A stretch of DNA of 64,000 bases from Owenia fusiformis (taxonomy: Eukaryota > Annelida > Polychaeta > Sabellida > Oweniidae). Below are positions 1-10,204 of this stretch, one piece after another; the first letter of the stretch is position 1, and each line of letters begins with the position of its first letter. The notes beneath the pieces are model-generated. The model was given only the letters and a program-made list of their open reading frames with translations. It was not told where the DNA came from and did no database searches. A program made the position numbers and the translations under genes. The stretch is taken from the NCBI GenBank assembly GCA_903813345.2, contig CAIIXF020000010.1, positions 1,667,169 through 1,731,168 on the forward strand, in the 5' to 3' direction.

Positions 1-327
1 GATATATGGGGACTTATTAACTAATTTCAGAACTCAGCAAGACAAAATTCACTTTTTTCTTTTTGGGGATCCATCATTAACCCAATTAGAGATGGATAAT
101 CTATTTTCACTGGTTGCGAATTATCTCATTGAAAACACAACCAGAATCTAAATATTTTCCTGCCTATGACCTGTTTCCATTTTTCAACATACTACCCCTC
201 CCCCAGGATATCAGCAGCCCTCCTATCTTTTGTTTCACTGCAAGGCATTCTACCATTTACAGGTGACATCCAGGTTAAAATGAATATTGTACTTTATTGT
301 TTATTTATATAAGGGGACATCTAATGC

Positions 328-1230
328 TTACAGCGCTTTGCCCCTTGTAATTGTATCTAAATGACTTGTGCTTACAATAAATATGAAAGATGTTAAAAAA
401 ACCTCAATACCGCACTCCAGGGTAGGGCTTGGTCCAATCTCCTTCCGTAGTGCTTTCTCAGCTTGGCCTGGGGGTAACGGAGGGGAGATGCCAAATTCAA
501 CTTGGAGGCGTTGTTCTAGTGACTTTCTTCTCTTGGGTATGATGTATTCTTTCCTGGACAGATACCTGGCTGTCGTGCAGGTAGGGCCTCTCTTCCTTGG
601 TTTGGGGGGAGGGGTCAGCACTTCTTCCCGGGGAGGGGTACTACAGGCGGGCGCCACATCAACACGTACTGGAGGGGGGCCAGAGGCAGCGCATGCCTCT
701 GTCTGAGTCGCGGCGTACTTCCGGGGAACGGCTTCCGTCACTTTGACACCCAAGTTCTTCATGAGTTTCACCAACGTTTCTGCCGTTTTCTCCTGGCAAG
801 CGACCCCCATTGCCTCTTCTAGTGCCTGCAGCTCTGCTGGCGCGAGCGATTTGATGGCCTCATCAATGATAGGTTGGCCAAGGGAGGACATTACTGCTGG
901 TGTAGGTGTAGGTTGTTGATCACTCTCTGCATCTTCTGGATCCGAATAATTTGGCGTGTTTATGGTACTGGATGGAGTCAGCGGGGCTGTCACTACCGTG
1001 GCAGGCGTAGTCATTGGCACTGGCAAGCTCAACTCGGCCAGAGACTACCAGAACATCTCCGAAGGAGGGATACTATCAATCTCGCCAGTTGCGACTGTTT
1101 GGACATTGCGCCCCTGGGGACGAGACGTCACAACCCTCATGGTGGCGTTGCTTGATTTCTTGTGGGTAACCGTCCTCTGGTGTCTGTTCAAGGCCCTCTC
1201 TGTTCGAATTAGTGGTAGACCTAATTAATT
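328..1230 (-). pseudogene. Gypsy pol tail, copy A
   Basis: The - strand reads a proline-rich, charged segment (open at 1032-328) with TPPPKPRKRGPT near its C-terminal half and a SRKEYIIPKRRK-like basic block. The same segment occurs at 1498-2340 (offset about 974 bp) and, more diverged, at 2831-3310. In copy B it follows the C-terminus of a Ty3/Gypsy-type integrase, so it is best read as the tail of a retrotransposon pol. Upstream, similarity to copy B runs on to about 1230, but an in-frame stop lies just before the visible ORF. No start, protease or RT is attached. No function is assigned to the tail itself. Confidence 0.55.
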
Positions 1231-1398
1231 AATAAATGATCAGGGTAAGATGAGATAAGGAAACTAAGGTCAATAAGTATAGAAAAAAGTAAATAAAATA
1301 GCAATGATGCATCACAATGGCGAACGCTGAATAATTCGCAATAAAATAACACTAAAACACTGAACGTGACCTCTAGAATGTTACACCATCCCCTCCTT
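1210..1398 (-). repeat. Polypurine tract and truncated LTR start
   Basis: On the - strand a purine run (rc of 1388-1398, AGGAGGGGAT type) is followed at once by TGTAACATTC starting at 1385. A polypurine tract next to a TGTAACA 5' terminus is the layout expected at the 3' LTR of a Ty3/Gypsy element. It lies directly downstream of the pol tail of copy B, as it should. The LTR can be followed only to about 1210, where it runs into copy A, so its TGTTACA end is missing. Confidence 0.5.
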
Positions 1399-1497
1399 TG
1401 AAAACCTGATCTTCTATGATCAGAGGCTACCCTGCAACTATAAGAATATAAAAATACATATTAAAACACCAAACGGTTGTTTCACACATAAATAAAC

Positions 1498-2665
1498 TTT
1501 CTTCTCTTGGGTATGATGTATTCTTTCCTGGACAGATACCTGGCTGTCGTGCAGGTAGGTCCTCTCTTCCTTGGTTTGGGGGGAGGGGTCAGCACTTCTT
1601 CCCGGGGAGGGGTACTACTGGCGGGCGCCACATCGAAACGTACTGGAGGGGGTTTCAGAGGCAGGGCATGCCTCTGTCTGAGTCGGGGCGTGCTTCTGGG
1701 GAACGGCTTCCGTCACTTTGACGCCTAAGTACTTCATGAGTTTCACCAACGTTTCTGCCGTTTTCTCTTGGCAAGCGACCCCCATTGCCTCTTCTAGTGC
1801 CTGCAGCTCTGCTGGCGCGAGCGATTTGACGGCCTCATCAATGATAGGTTGGCCAAGGGACGACATTACTGCTGGTGTAGGTGTAGCTTGTTGATCACTC
1901 TCTGCATCTTCTGGATCCTAATACTTTTGCATGTTTATGGTACTGGATGGAGTCAGCGGGGCGGTCACTACCGTGGCGGGTGTAGTCATTGGCACTGGCA
2001 AGCTCAACTCAACCAGAGACTCCCAGAACATCTCCGAAGGAGGGATACTATCAATCTCGCCAGTTGCGACTGTTTGGACATTGCGCCCCTGGGGACGAGA
2101 CGTCACAACCCTCATGGTGGCGTTACCGTCCTCTGGTGTCTGTTCAAGGCCCCCTCTGTTCGAAATTGGCATCTGCACCTCTTCCCGCTGGGATGTCTCT
2201 TCATACATTGGAATTGGGGAACGGTATTCTCCTGGAAGGAGTGGGTAAAAATTACTGCTGGTAATAAAAAAGATCAACCTATGATTAAGAAAGGTCATAT
2301 GGGTCAAGCCATTTGGTGGATCTTCCCGTGCGTCGTGACTGCGTAGGTATAGAATCGGAAGATGAAAGAGGATCAAACTCCAAGAGAATATCTTGGTGTG
2401 ACATTGGAACATCCACATGGTCAGTGCGAACGACAGGGACTTCAATTTGAGGAACTTGTAAAGTTTGACCTTGACCCAATTTGTCAACTTCAGACATCCA
2501 ATCAGGCAATGTCCCTGCAAAAGGCTCGATTCTGTTGACATGAACTACTTTGACTTTCCCATCTTCACTCTGTAACACCACTAAAACATCGGACAATACT
2601 ACAGACACAGAATGCCAGACACCAACCGCCATCACAAAAACTTTGAAACCACAATACGTCACCAC
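1498..2665 (-). pseudogene. Gypsy integrase C-terminus plus pol tail, copy B
   Basis: The frame at 2665-2285 contains VVLQSEDGKVKVVHVNRIEPF and ends TQSRRTGRSTKWLDPYDL. This is the post-core region of Ty3/Gypsy integrases (a KVVHVNRLKP-type motif, then a basic R-R-G-R-x-x-K-x-x-D-x-Y end). In other frames the tail continues (SRPQGRNVQTVATGEIDSIP, then the copy-A-like block ending near 1500). Several stops and frameshifts separate the pieces. The catalytic core of the integrase is absent. The context (tail, polypurine tract, LTR start) gives a consistent 3' half of one element on the - strand. Confidence 0.6.
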
Positions 2666-2830
2666 TTTTGGTGGCGACAGTAGAAAATGTCAATATAAAA
2701 ATATATATAAAATCTATAAAACCTGTCTTTGAAATGAAAATAAACATTGTCTCTGATAAAACTGCATAATATTATTTAATACTGTCACTAATCATGAGCT
2801 CTCATTGGCAAAGTATGGCTACGGTAATGT

Positions 2831-3310
2831 TCATTTATGTGGCTTTGAGGTGACTGCCTGCATCTCTGGCATCGTGGGTGGGGTAAGTTGAGGTCCTTCC
2901 TCAATATCACAGTCCAGGTTTGGGATTGGTCCGATCTCTTGTTGCGGTTCTTCTTCAGCCTGGCCCTTGGGTGACATAGGCAGGATGCCGAATTCGTCCC
3001 TGAGATGTTGTTCCAGGGGTTGTCTCTTTTTTGGAACAACATACTCCTTCCTGGACATATACCTGGCCACTTTTCGGGTGGGTCTCTTTCTCTTTCGCAA
3101 CTTGGAGGGAGGGGTCAGCATTTCTTCCCCGGGAGGGGTACTATAGGCGGGCTCCACATTGACATGTACCAGAGGGGGGTCAGAGGCAGTACACGCCTCT
3201 GTCTGAGTCGCAGCGTGCTTCTGGGGGATAACTTCCGTCACTCTGATGCCCAAGTTCGTCATAAGTTTAACCAACATTTCTTCTGCTTTCTCCTGGCAAG
3301 TGACCCCCAT
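2831..3310 (-). pseudogene. Gypsy pol tail, copy C
   Basis: An open frame of 159 codons matches the copy A/B tail: CQEKAEEMLVKLMTNLGIRV, QKHAATQTEAC, then a YMSRKEYVVPKKR basic block and a FGILPMSPKGQAEEE segment. It is the most diverged of the three copies and keeps a longer open frame. Its 5' side joins a THAP fragment at about 3319-3330, which looks like a rearrangement breakpoint. No other domain is attached. Confidence 0.5.
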
Positions 3311-3318
3311 GGCCGCTT

Positions 3319-3534
3319 CTAGTGCCTTCTAGTGTATCCTCTCCTGTTCAGCCTACGCAGCCACTCATTTCGCCTCTGTTTTTCGCTTGGTAGGAAATGC
3401 GTGCAGTTCAAAAGGCCAACATGTACATGGATATATTCCATTTGGGAAGAATGTTTGACACAAGTTCCTTCCTTCCACTTTTTTATGGTGTGATGACTGT
3501 TGCTGCACCCCACCACAGCACAGTTCTTACCCAT
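3319..3534 (-). pseudogene. THAP-type zinc finger fragment
   Basis: The protein begins MGKNCAVVGCSNS, which fits the N-terminus of a THAP domain (first Cys-x(n)-Cys pair), and continues to FLPSEKQRRNEWLRRLNR, which fits the THAP F-P-x(n)-R-x-x-W-x-x-x-x-x-R helix. The second metal pair (C-x-x-H of the SRVCSEHF motif) is missing, because the frame ends at the junction with copy C. THAP domains are zinc-dependent DNA-binding domains of P-element-like transposases and host factors. It may have belonged to the THAP/SWIM/YqaJ-type families common in invertebrates. Confidence 0.55.
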
Positions 3535-4030
3535 ACCAGATCTATGGGCCTCTTAGGATCAGATGTAACACCTGGAAACAGAAAGATTTATATGATTCTT
3601 AGTGATGAAAACATATCAAAACATTGATAACCTAAATAATGAATAAAAGTGACTACAACAATGTCCTAAACATTGAGAAAGATAGAAATTAAAAAAACAA
3701 AAAAATGCCCGGAAATTTTTGACCCGGAAGTACCAGTTTTAATCAAGTTTCAACCATATTGGACATAAATACTTGTGCATATTGCATGCTTCTATTGTTC
3801 AATTTTACCTACTTAGGTATTATTGTGTTAATATGTACAGAAGGTGTCACGTTGCGCTTAAAATTCGATTCTATTATGAGATTTTACAAAACTTCGAATT
3901 TGTACCAATTCTCATCTGAGGAACAATTCAAAGGGTATCATGCCTATCCTTTGACGAAATTTCATTTCAAATGAGCCACGTTCGGTCCGGATATTAGGAT
4001 TTTTCCAAAATGTTGATGAAATATTCAGCG

Positions 4031-4113
4031 ACTACGGATATATCCGTAGTTGGGTGGTAAGCATGTGACGTCAAAACTACTGATATATCCAAAGTTGGGT
4101 GGTAATGGGTTAA
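4031..4113. repeat. Perfect palindrome and piggyBac-like GGG/TTAA end
   Basis: A perfect 20-bp palindrome (ACTACGGATATATCCGTAGT, 4031-4050) is followed by two copies of a TTGGGTGGTAA word. The second ends in GGG followed by TTAA (4110-4113). PiggyBac ends have CCC/GGG next to a TTAA target, so this may be one end of a decayed element. No matching left end was found. Confidence 0.3.
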
Positions 4114-4140
4114 GCTGCAATCAAATTCACAAGATCTGAG

Positions 4141-5313
4141 TCAAATACACAAAGTAATGAGCCTTGTAGAAACTGGCAAGTTTTGCCATGATGGGAGTAA
4201 AAAAGATTTGTCAAATGGAATTCTTTCTATCAAAAGCACTCTCTTGGTGTTAACCACAAAGTCACAAAAATCAATGGCACATAACCCCATTTGACCTTGG
4301 CACTGAAAGTAGTAACAGTGGTATCTATCAAGACTGGACTTTCCATATTGATCAGGTGACATGTAGGAGTTCTCTTGTTTCACCAATTCAGTTTGGGTAA
4401 GTTCTTTGACAGAGGTTGGACATTTCACTTCAACCAGTACATTCCCTGACTTATTGTCTACCACTTTACGATCAAGTGTACAGACATGGAATGCTCTGTG
4501 AACAGTAACTTATTTTCCAGACTTGTCCATGTACGACTTGTACTGTTTAACAGCCTCAGGCTCATTATCTCTCCCATACTTAATGGCCTGAACATGATCT
4601 AAATTTTTGTGGTTTGCCAGACCCTCTACAAATTTTGTTGTAATTGACTTTCTTTTGCATATTAGCCCAAAGTTACTGGCTGTGACCCTAGATTTCCTAG
4701 CATCTTGCCAATTTGCACATTCACTCTGTGACCTGGTTTTTCTCCAATGTCTGGTAACTCAGAATACTTCCAGATTACACATTTGTGCCAAGGATTTAAC
4801 ATAGTTGTCATTTCTATTGTAAACATGTAAGAACCCCAAATATCTATCGCCATTTTTTAATTTTTCAAACAAATCCTCACCGAAACTATCATCTCTCACA
4901 CTTGGGACTCTTGCTTCATGCAAAGTTGGTTTTATACCCTTAGAGGTCTTGCCATATTTAGTATTTATAATTGTACAGTTCATAATTGGCTCTGCATGAA
5001 GACCATCTTTTCTCTTTGGAGCGTTCCATTGTTGGGGTGAATCTGTACATGTCCCATTATCCTTAAAATACTCCCGCTTGAATGTCAATGCCTGGTTGAC
5101 TGTGTATAGAAGAGCAAATGTATGGTTGCATACACCAGATATTCCAGCTACACAGCTACAATATCCATAACTGACATCACCATTTTGTTGAATTTTAACA
5201 GAGAGTTTATGAGGTTTCTCATTTTTCCTCATACTTCTGTAGCAGTGTGCATACACTTCACACTCTCCTGAGGATAAAGTTCTGGTGACAACCTTGTGTA
5301 CGTATCCTTCCAT
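4141..5313 (-). pseudogene. SWIM zinc finger - YqaJ nuclease-like pseudogene
   Basis: One - strand frame of about 390 codons is conserved across two in-frame stops (TGA at 4759-4761, TAA at 4510-4512). First comes a SWIM finger (YGYCSCVAGISGVCNHTFAL, CxC...CxH). Then comes a YqaJ-like alkaline exonuclease fold: WQDARKSRVTASNFGLI, AIKYGRDNEPEAVKQYKSYM, an Asp where the SPDG motif is expected, LVEVKCP (catalytic E-x-K) and YYFQCQGQMGLC. SWIM-YqaJ proteins are multicopy in marine invertebrates and may be mobile or derived from mobile DNA. The THAP fragment 600 bp downstream is a domain often seen with this family. The stops argue for a pseudogene. Confidence 0.7.
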
Positions 5314-6269
5314 GAAGAATTTAAATCCCTTTAGATCGGGCCTCTCTGCGCCAACAATTTTAGCAGACCCAATGTTATTTTCTAAACTAGCAGATACTCA
5401 GTCACATGCTTTGTAATAGGCTAAATATCAAATAATCTCACCAATTGTAGGTAGCAGATCCAATGTTTTTCTTTACATGAGCAGTTTCTGGTGCATTGCA
5501 ATTTTGTTTCAAGCATGAATCAATATAACTGTTATCCAAGGATAGCAAACTATCCCTAAACACCCAGGCCTAAGTATTTACTTGCTATAACTATCCATGT
5601 GTTTAATCTTTGATATCTGTTGTATAAAATAACATATTATAGGAATATCCTATTGCATTGAAAAATAAACTCGTCAACATCTTCATTTGCAAATCTACAT
5701 CCTTGATTGTCTTCATCCACCTCTTCCTCGGAATGGATTATGTTGTTTTTTCAAATACATGTACGAATATCACTTTTAAAACCATTGAATATCACCTTTC
5801 AAAAAGTGATATTGGATGGTTTCAAAAGTGATATTTGATGGTTTGGGAATTGTTTGCTAAAATATGATATCTTCATCCATGTGTCAATTATATCTCAACG
5901 TGATATTCGATCTATATCCTTGTAACCATGGGATAAATATATATATATCTAAATAGTCTAAAAAGGCTTGAAAAGTCTGACTTAAACAAATGTATGCATT
6001 TAATCTTTAACATTTGTGCTATACTGAATTTAAAGGCAATTAAATGTGATTGTCTCTTACAAACAGCAGAAAGTCCAAAGTCATCAGTTGTTACAAGTGG
6101 GTCTACAAGGTTTTTGAGTGATCTTTAATTCTCAGGAGATAGTGGACACCACATCTCTGGAACAACTATATGAGGTTGGACTTCATCCACTGTTTCAACA
6201 TTTTACTCAAGATCAGATGTAACAATTGATGGAACAAAAATATCCTGGATGGCAATTAAGTTGGAATTT
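5314..6269. other. Non-coding upstream half of duplicated element
   Basis: No gene is seen. From about 5460 the sequence is similar to 14370-14760 (for example the CATGAATCAATATaACTGTT word, and later the AAGTGGGTCTACA and TTATGCCAGAG words), so this is part of the same duplicated integrase-like element. A short internal repeat surrounds 5765-5850 (AAAAGTGATATT in both orientations). Confidence 0.45.
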
Positions 6270-7340
6270 GCTTATGCCAGAGTTCCTTATATGAACAGTT
6301 AGGTGGGTGTCGCCATATGTTCTGTGCGAAGGCCATGGTTATTCCACTGTGCAATAAATTCATCGATCTTCTTGTTTATCCTTGGAAGATATACATACTG
6401 TATGTTTATGTTTATGTATCTTTTATTCCACAATAAATGATGAGTACAATGTTACATAAAATTATTTAAGATATAATATTACATAAAGTTATTTAGGATA
6501 TAAGATATAAAAATAGGGATATAGAAAGTGAAGTACCACTATCTACAGCAAGCTACATCTTTTATTATACAAGTTGTATATATGCCGAACAGCAGTAGTA
6601 TCTCCTTGTTTCAGGATATTTACAATGATTGCATTAAACCTTGACCATGGTAATTCATAACTCTAATATACTCTAAAAAGGGACCCTTTCTTGTGCTAGG
6701 CTTTCACAGGAGAAAAGAAAGTGAACTACATTTTCATCTGCATCATTACATAAGGAACATACTCTAGATCTAGCAACATGGTCATACGCATTAAGGGGAC
6801 ATGTCCCAGTCAGGATTCTTATCATAAAAGTACAGGGTTTAATACATTTTGAGTAACCCCTAGCCTGTACCCACCATATTGATGGTTTCACTATTTTAAT
6901 GACTTGTCTAAAACTAACAAGAGATCCAAAAACATGCAGTTAAATCTCCACTGATGAAGTTCATGGTTGTGAACTATTGACTTAACTAGCCTCATCCAGT
7001 AACCCTTAGAATATATTTCACCATTTGAGATCATTATCAAGATATCATTGTGCAAATTGAGTTTACATGCAATGTTCATCATATTCCATATGGGGGAATA
7101 GATATTTTTCAAACGTGTATCCGCAACCTCCCACCTATAAATACTATTATATGCAATTCTCTTATATAGGGATGCTGTAGATAAGGATATCACTTGCCAC
7201 AATAATAACAATTTCCTTACATACACTTTAGTTGTCAGGCTCTGCAATGACCATTTACAGTCATTATCATCCACAATTAGGTCACCTCTACTTTCAAAGT
7301 AATAGAAAAGGTCATAGAATACATTCGAATCCCCATAGTA
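6270..7340 (-). pseudogene. DDE integrase-like C-terminus, copy 1, split by a LINE
   Basis: The two flanks of the insertion (6270-6403 and 7246-7340) together match 14750-15190, which encodes the C-terminal part of an integrase-core protein (YVYLPRINKKI, WNNHGLRT). The first flank carries the LPRINKKID...WNNHGLRT part, and the second the DDNDCKWSLQ and YFESRG part. Proteins of this type carry the signature LPRIN...F...WNNH.LRTE and are derived from DDE transposases or integrases. The copy is inactivated by the LINE insertion and by further substitutions. Confidence 0.6.
6404..7245 (-). mobile_element. 5'-truncated LINE 3' end nested in integrase-like element
   Basis: The segment interrupts a sequence that is continuous in the copy at 14750-15190 (CATACTGTA | ATGACC). 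Its - strand encodes a LINE ORF2 C-terminus: the zinc-binding region reads LTGTCPLNAYDHVARSRVCS, then C-x(n)-DENVVHFLFSCESL, the zf-RVT type (C-x2-C ... H-x4-C). The ORF before it (SLTTKVYVRKLLLLWQ onward) is the thumb or connection part. The element ends at 6404 with CATAAACATAAACA on its own strand, a short 3' repeat in place of a poly(A). The 5' truncation at 7245 is typical of target-primed reverse transcription. Confidence 0.7.
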
Positions 7341-7344
7341 GTAG

Positions 7345-8240
7345 TATGGATATAGTCCTGTTTAAGGACACTAGCGGTTACCGTTAGTGATTTGGTTTTC
7401 TGTATTAAAATTCATTTTTCTCCTTCCCTATCCCATTGGAGCGCCATCTGGCATTTGGGAAGTGAATCGGGACTAAATATTTATAAGGTAGGTCCCAATG
7501 TATCTGAAAACATGTCGAAGATCAGTGGGAAATCTCATTTTAAGCTGGCGGCCGAGTGAAATCTCATTTTAAGCTGGCGGCCGAGTGATTTTGACATTGG
7601 TAATTTGACCAGAATTCCCCATAATTTGATGATGCGTAACGTAACCAGTGATAGTAGTATTATGATGCTTGTGCTCACCCCATATATTGTAGTATTCTTT
7701 TCTATCAAAATATTAGATCTACCTCTTTAAATAACTTTTAAAATATCAAGGTTTCGCTTATTTTATCACTTTCGATTTTGTTACTATCTTTGTAGTGGGT
7801 AGAGTTGCTTCTTCATTCTCATTCTCCATGCGGGGGGGGGGGTGATTCCAATTCATCATTGCCATTGACATGGGTTGGGATTGTTTCATTATTGACTGAT
7901 GGGGTAATTGATGAGGCTATAGCGGATTTTCCCGAGCTTTCTTTGGAGGGGACAGATGTCGAGGAGGTTAATGGGTTACTTGAAGTTTTCCGTGAATGTT
8001 CTTCTGTGAGTTTTGTATCTAAGGGGTTAATGCTGATATGAATGCTTACCGAGGTCAGCAGAGGTACAGTGATCCAACTGGTTTCCGTAATCACATACAC
8101 TGATTAGAATATGGACCTTGCATTGTACTGTAGCAAAGGTCTGTAGGTGTCCCTGCTGTGACCTCAAAGGCTGATATTTACATTGCACTTCTTATTGTAG
8201 CGTCAATATTATCCCCAATGCTGATGTTATAATTTTTCCG
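7345..8240. other. Unassigned sequence with G-tract
   Basis: No gene can be supported. It contains a run of ten G (about 7831-7840) and a Ser/Pro-rich 93-codon - strand frame (8100-7819) that lies downstream of the LINE ORF1 but shows no endonuclease motif. It may be decayed LINE sequence. Confidence 0.3.
7528..7586. repeat. 29-bp exact tandem duplication
   Basis: The word AAATCTCATTTTAAGCTGGC plus GGCCGAGTG occurs twice in direct succession. It is a recent simple duplication with no coding frame. Confidence 0.9.
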
Positions 8241-9209
8241 TTAGACTTCAGTTTGCCCAGAAGTTTTGCCGTTTGAACTCCAGGTACGTTCAAGATCATT
8301 GTGATGCCTTAGTTGGTATAATAGAGCGTTGTTTTTTGGGCTGAGATCGTCATATATACGAATGTTAGTGTCCTTGAGATTCTTTTTGTTGGTCATAGTT
8401 TCTTCTTTGTATCCTCTAAATTTGAATCTCACTATGATGCTTCGTGTCATTCCTTGGCGTTTGGCTCCGAGACGATGGGCGATCTCAATCTTATCCTTTG
8501 TTATAGGTATGTTATGCTTGGAGAGGCTGTCTGCCACGAGTGTCATGCACATATCAACACTTTCATTTTCCCCTTCCTCGATGCCTAGCACTCTAATATT
8601 ATTCTTCCTAGAGTACTGGTTATTATGGTTGTCGCCTATCTCCAGCTCCTTAACCTTAGATTCCAGGACTGAAACTTTACGTTCCAATGTATCATTCTTT
8701 GATTCCAGAGCTGCCGTTTTATCTGAGAGTTTACCAATCTTTTTAGCGTTCTGCTTAACAGTTGCAGTCAAAGACACCACTTGTCTATCAACTTTAACAA
8801 ACATGCATTTGAGCCATTGCTTTAGATCGAGATCAGAGTCCACATCCTCGTACGTTTCTGTGGCCATATCAGGAGTGCTATCATATTCACTTTCAATAGT
8901 GTCAGAGACTTCATCGTCGGAAAATTCGTGCTCACTGAACGTAGTGCTATTACTCACTTTCAACTTGGACTTTTTTAATGTGTGTTTTACAGGATTGGAT
9001 CCCGTACTGCTTGGCCTATCCCTTTTTCCGGTGCCATCTTGTTTCACCAAATTTTTCGCTGGCGTGCTAGTTGTTGCAAATGTGGTAATTAGCGTCTGTG
9101 TTTCAGGTTTTTCCATCATTCTTGACGTTCTCTGACTGTTCATACAACCTTTAAGCCACTCAAATGTCACTTCACAGACCAAGAACGAGTAAGAAACAAT
9201 CAAATCCAC
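8241..9209 (-). CDS. LINE ORF1 protein (coiled coil + RRM-like)
   Basis: This is an intact 322-codon frame. Residues about 150-200 form a coiled coil (heptads in AALESKNDTLERKVSVLESK), followed by the L1-type ORF1p motif NQYSRKNNIRVLGIEEGENE. Next is an RRM-like domain with IEIAHRLGAKRQGMTRSIIV and RFKFRGYKE, and a C-terminal NIRIYDDLSPKNNALL segment. Such proteins bind RNA and accompany the ORF2 endonuclease-RT during retrotransposition. No ORF2 follows on the - strand below 8241, so the element is 3'-truncated or rearranged. The start is uncertain: internal Met residues at about codons 22 and 31 are alternatives, because the first 40 residues do not look like ORF1p. Confidence 0.75.
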   Translation of the reverse strand: MDLIVSYSFLVCEVTFEWLKGCMNSQRTSRMMEKPETQTLITTFATTSTPAKNLVKQDGTGKRDRPSSTGSNPVKHTLKKSKLKVSNSTTFSEHEFSDDEVSDTIESEYDSTPDMATETYEDVDSDLDLKQWLKCMFVKVDRQVVSLTATVKQNAKKIGKLSDKTAALESKNDTLERKVSVLESKVKELEIGDNHNNQYSRKNNIRVLGIEEGENESVDMCMTLVADSLSKHNIPITKDKIEIAHRLGAKRQGMTRSIIVRFKFRGYKEETMTNKKNLKDTNIRIYDDLSPKNNALLYQLRHHNDLERTWSSNGKTSGQTEV

Positions 9210-9253
9210 CTCCGGTGTACTTCCTACTTTTTCACTACTATAACGCCATCTAT

Positions 9254-9840
9254 CTATGAATGATTTCTGATTGATAGGATGTGATAGGATGATCGCAATA
9301 TAGTCCCTTCATACACAAGCAGAAGCAACCATCTTTGCATGAAGCTTCTGTAGTTTGTACAGTTTTTGTTTTCATCCTGGCAATATAATATTTGATTAAT
9401 ATTTATACATATACATGTTTCATAGCGTGGGTGCTGTCCATTGATAATAGATAATGAGAGAATAATCATGATTATAGAGAATATCTTTTCCATATTTAAG
9501 AGAGATATGTTACTTGTAGTGGTTCAAATTCGTATATGAAGAACATTTTTGGTTGGATTTCTTTAAATTTTAAGTTTTTTTTGCCGAATGATTAATATGA
9601 GAGATAATATTTTTTAAAAAAGGTTTATTTTTGTTCCTTCTTTCATGTTAAGATTTATTTTCATACAATTGCAGGGTGGAATGTTGATAGGTAATCTATT
9701 TTAGAGAGAGAGTTCCTTCAACAATCATCGAACAGTGTCAAAATAACATGCTTTTGTAATAATAGCAAATATCACTTATTTTCATACCCTAGATACCTGT
9801 TTTCCTCATTAGAAGGTTATATAAATGAGCTTTTGCAAGT
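9254..9840. other. Unassigned A/T-rich spacer
   Basis: No gene can be supported. A 79-codon - strand frame with a hydrophobic N-terminus (9493-9254) is discussed under rejected items. Confidence 0.3.
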
Positions 9841-10204
9841 TAACCCTTAAATGATCAAAACTCATAAAAAGTTTCTGATTTTTTTCGAAAAATTTGACCG
9901 TTTTTGTGCAAATTGATACAGAATTTTATTGAGCAACAGAAACCCCATGAAACTATATATTTTCTGAAAGCTTGTGCTATGAACTCTTCAAAAATGACAT
10001 AAAATAGCACATTTGACCCCTCACATGGGTATGGTAGTCAATAGTAGAATCCAATGAAAAATTAAAATTGTTACATTTTTTTTCGAAATGTGTTCATAAA
10101 TAATTGTAAACTGGATTTTAACTTCACAAATGCTGTAAATTTGTGGTAAAAAGATAATCAGTCAAGTAAGGTATTTCTTAGTATTCATTTTCTAGTATTC
10201 ACTC

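Noticed and set aside
8329-9135. + strand 268-codon ORF
   Set aside because: Antisense of LINE ORF1; no family features.
9254-9493. 79-codon - strand ORF with a hydrophobic N-terminus and four Cys
   Set aside because: It looks like a small secreted peptide but has no recognised homologue, splice signal or promoter; chance ORF in A/T-rich DNA is as likely.
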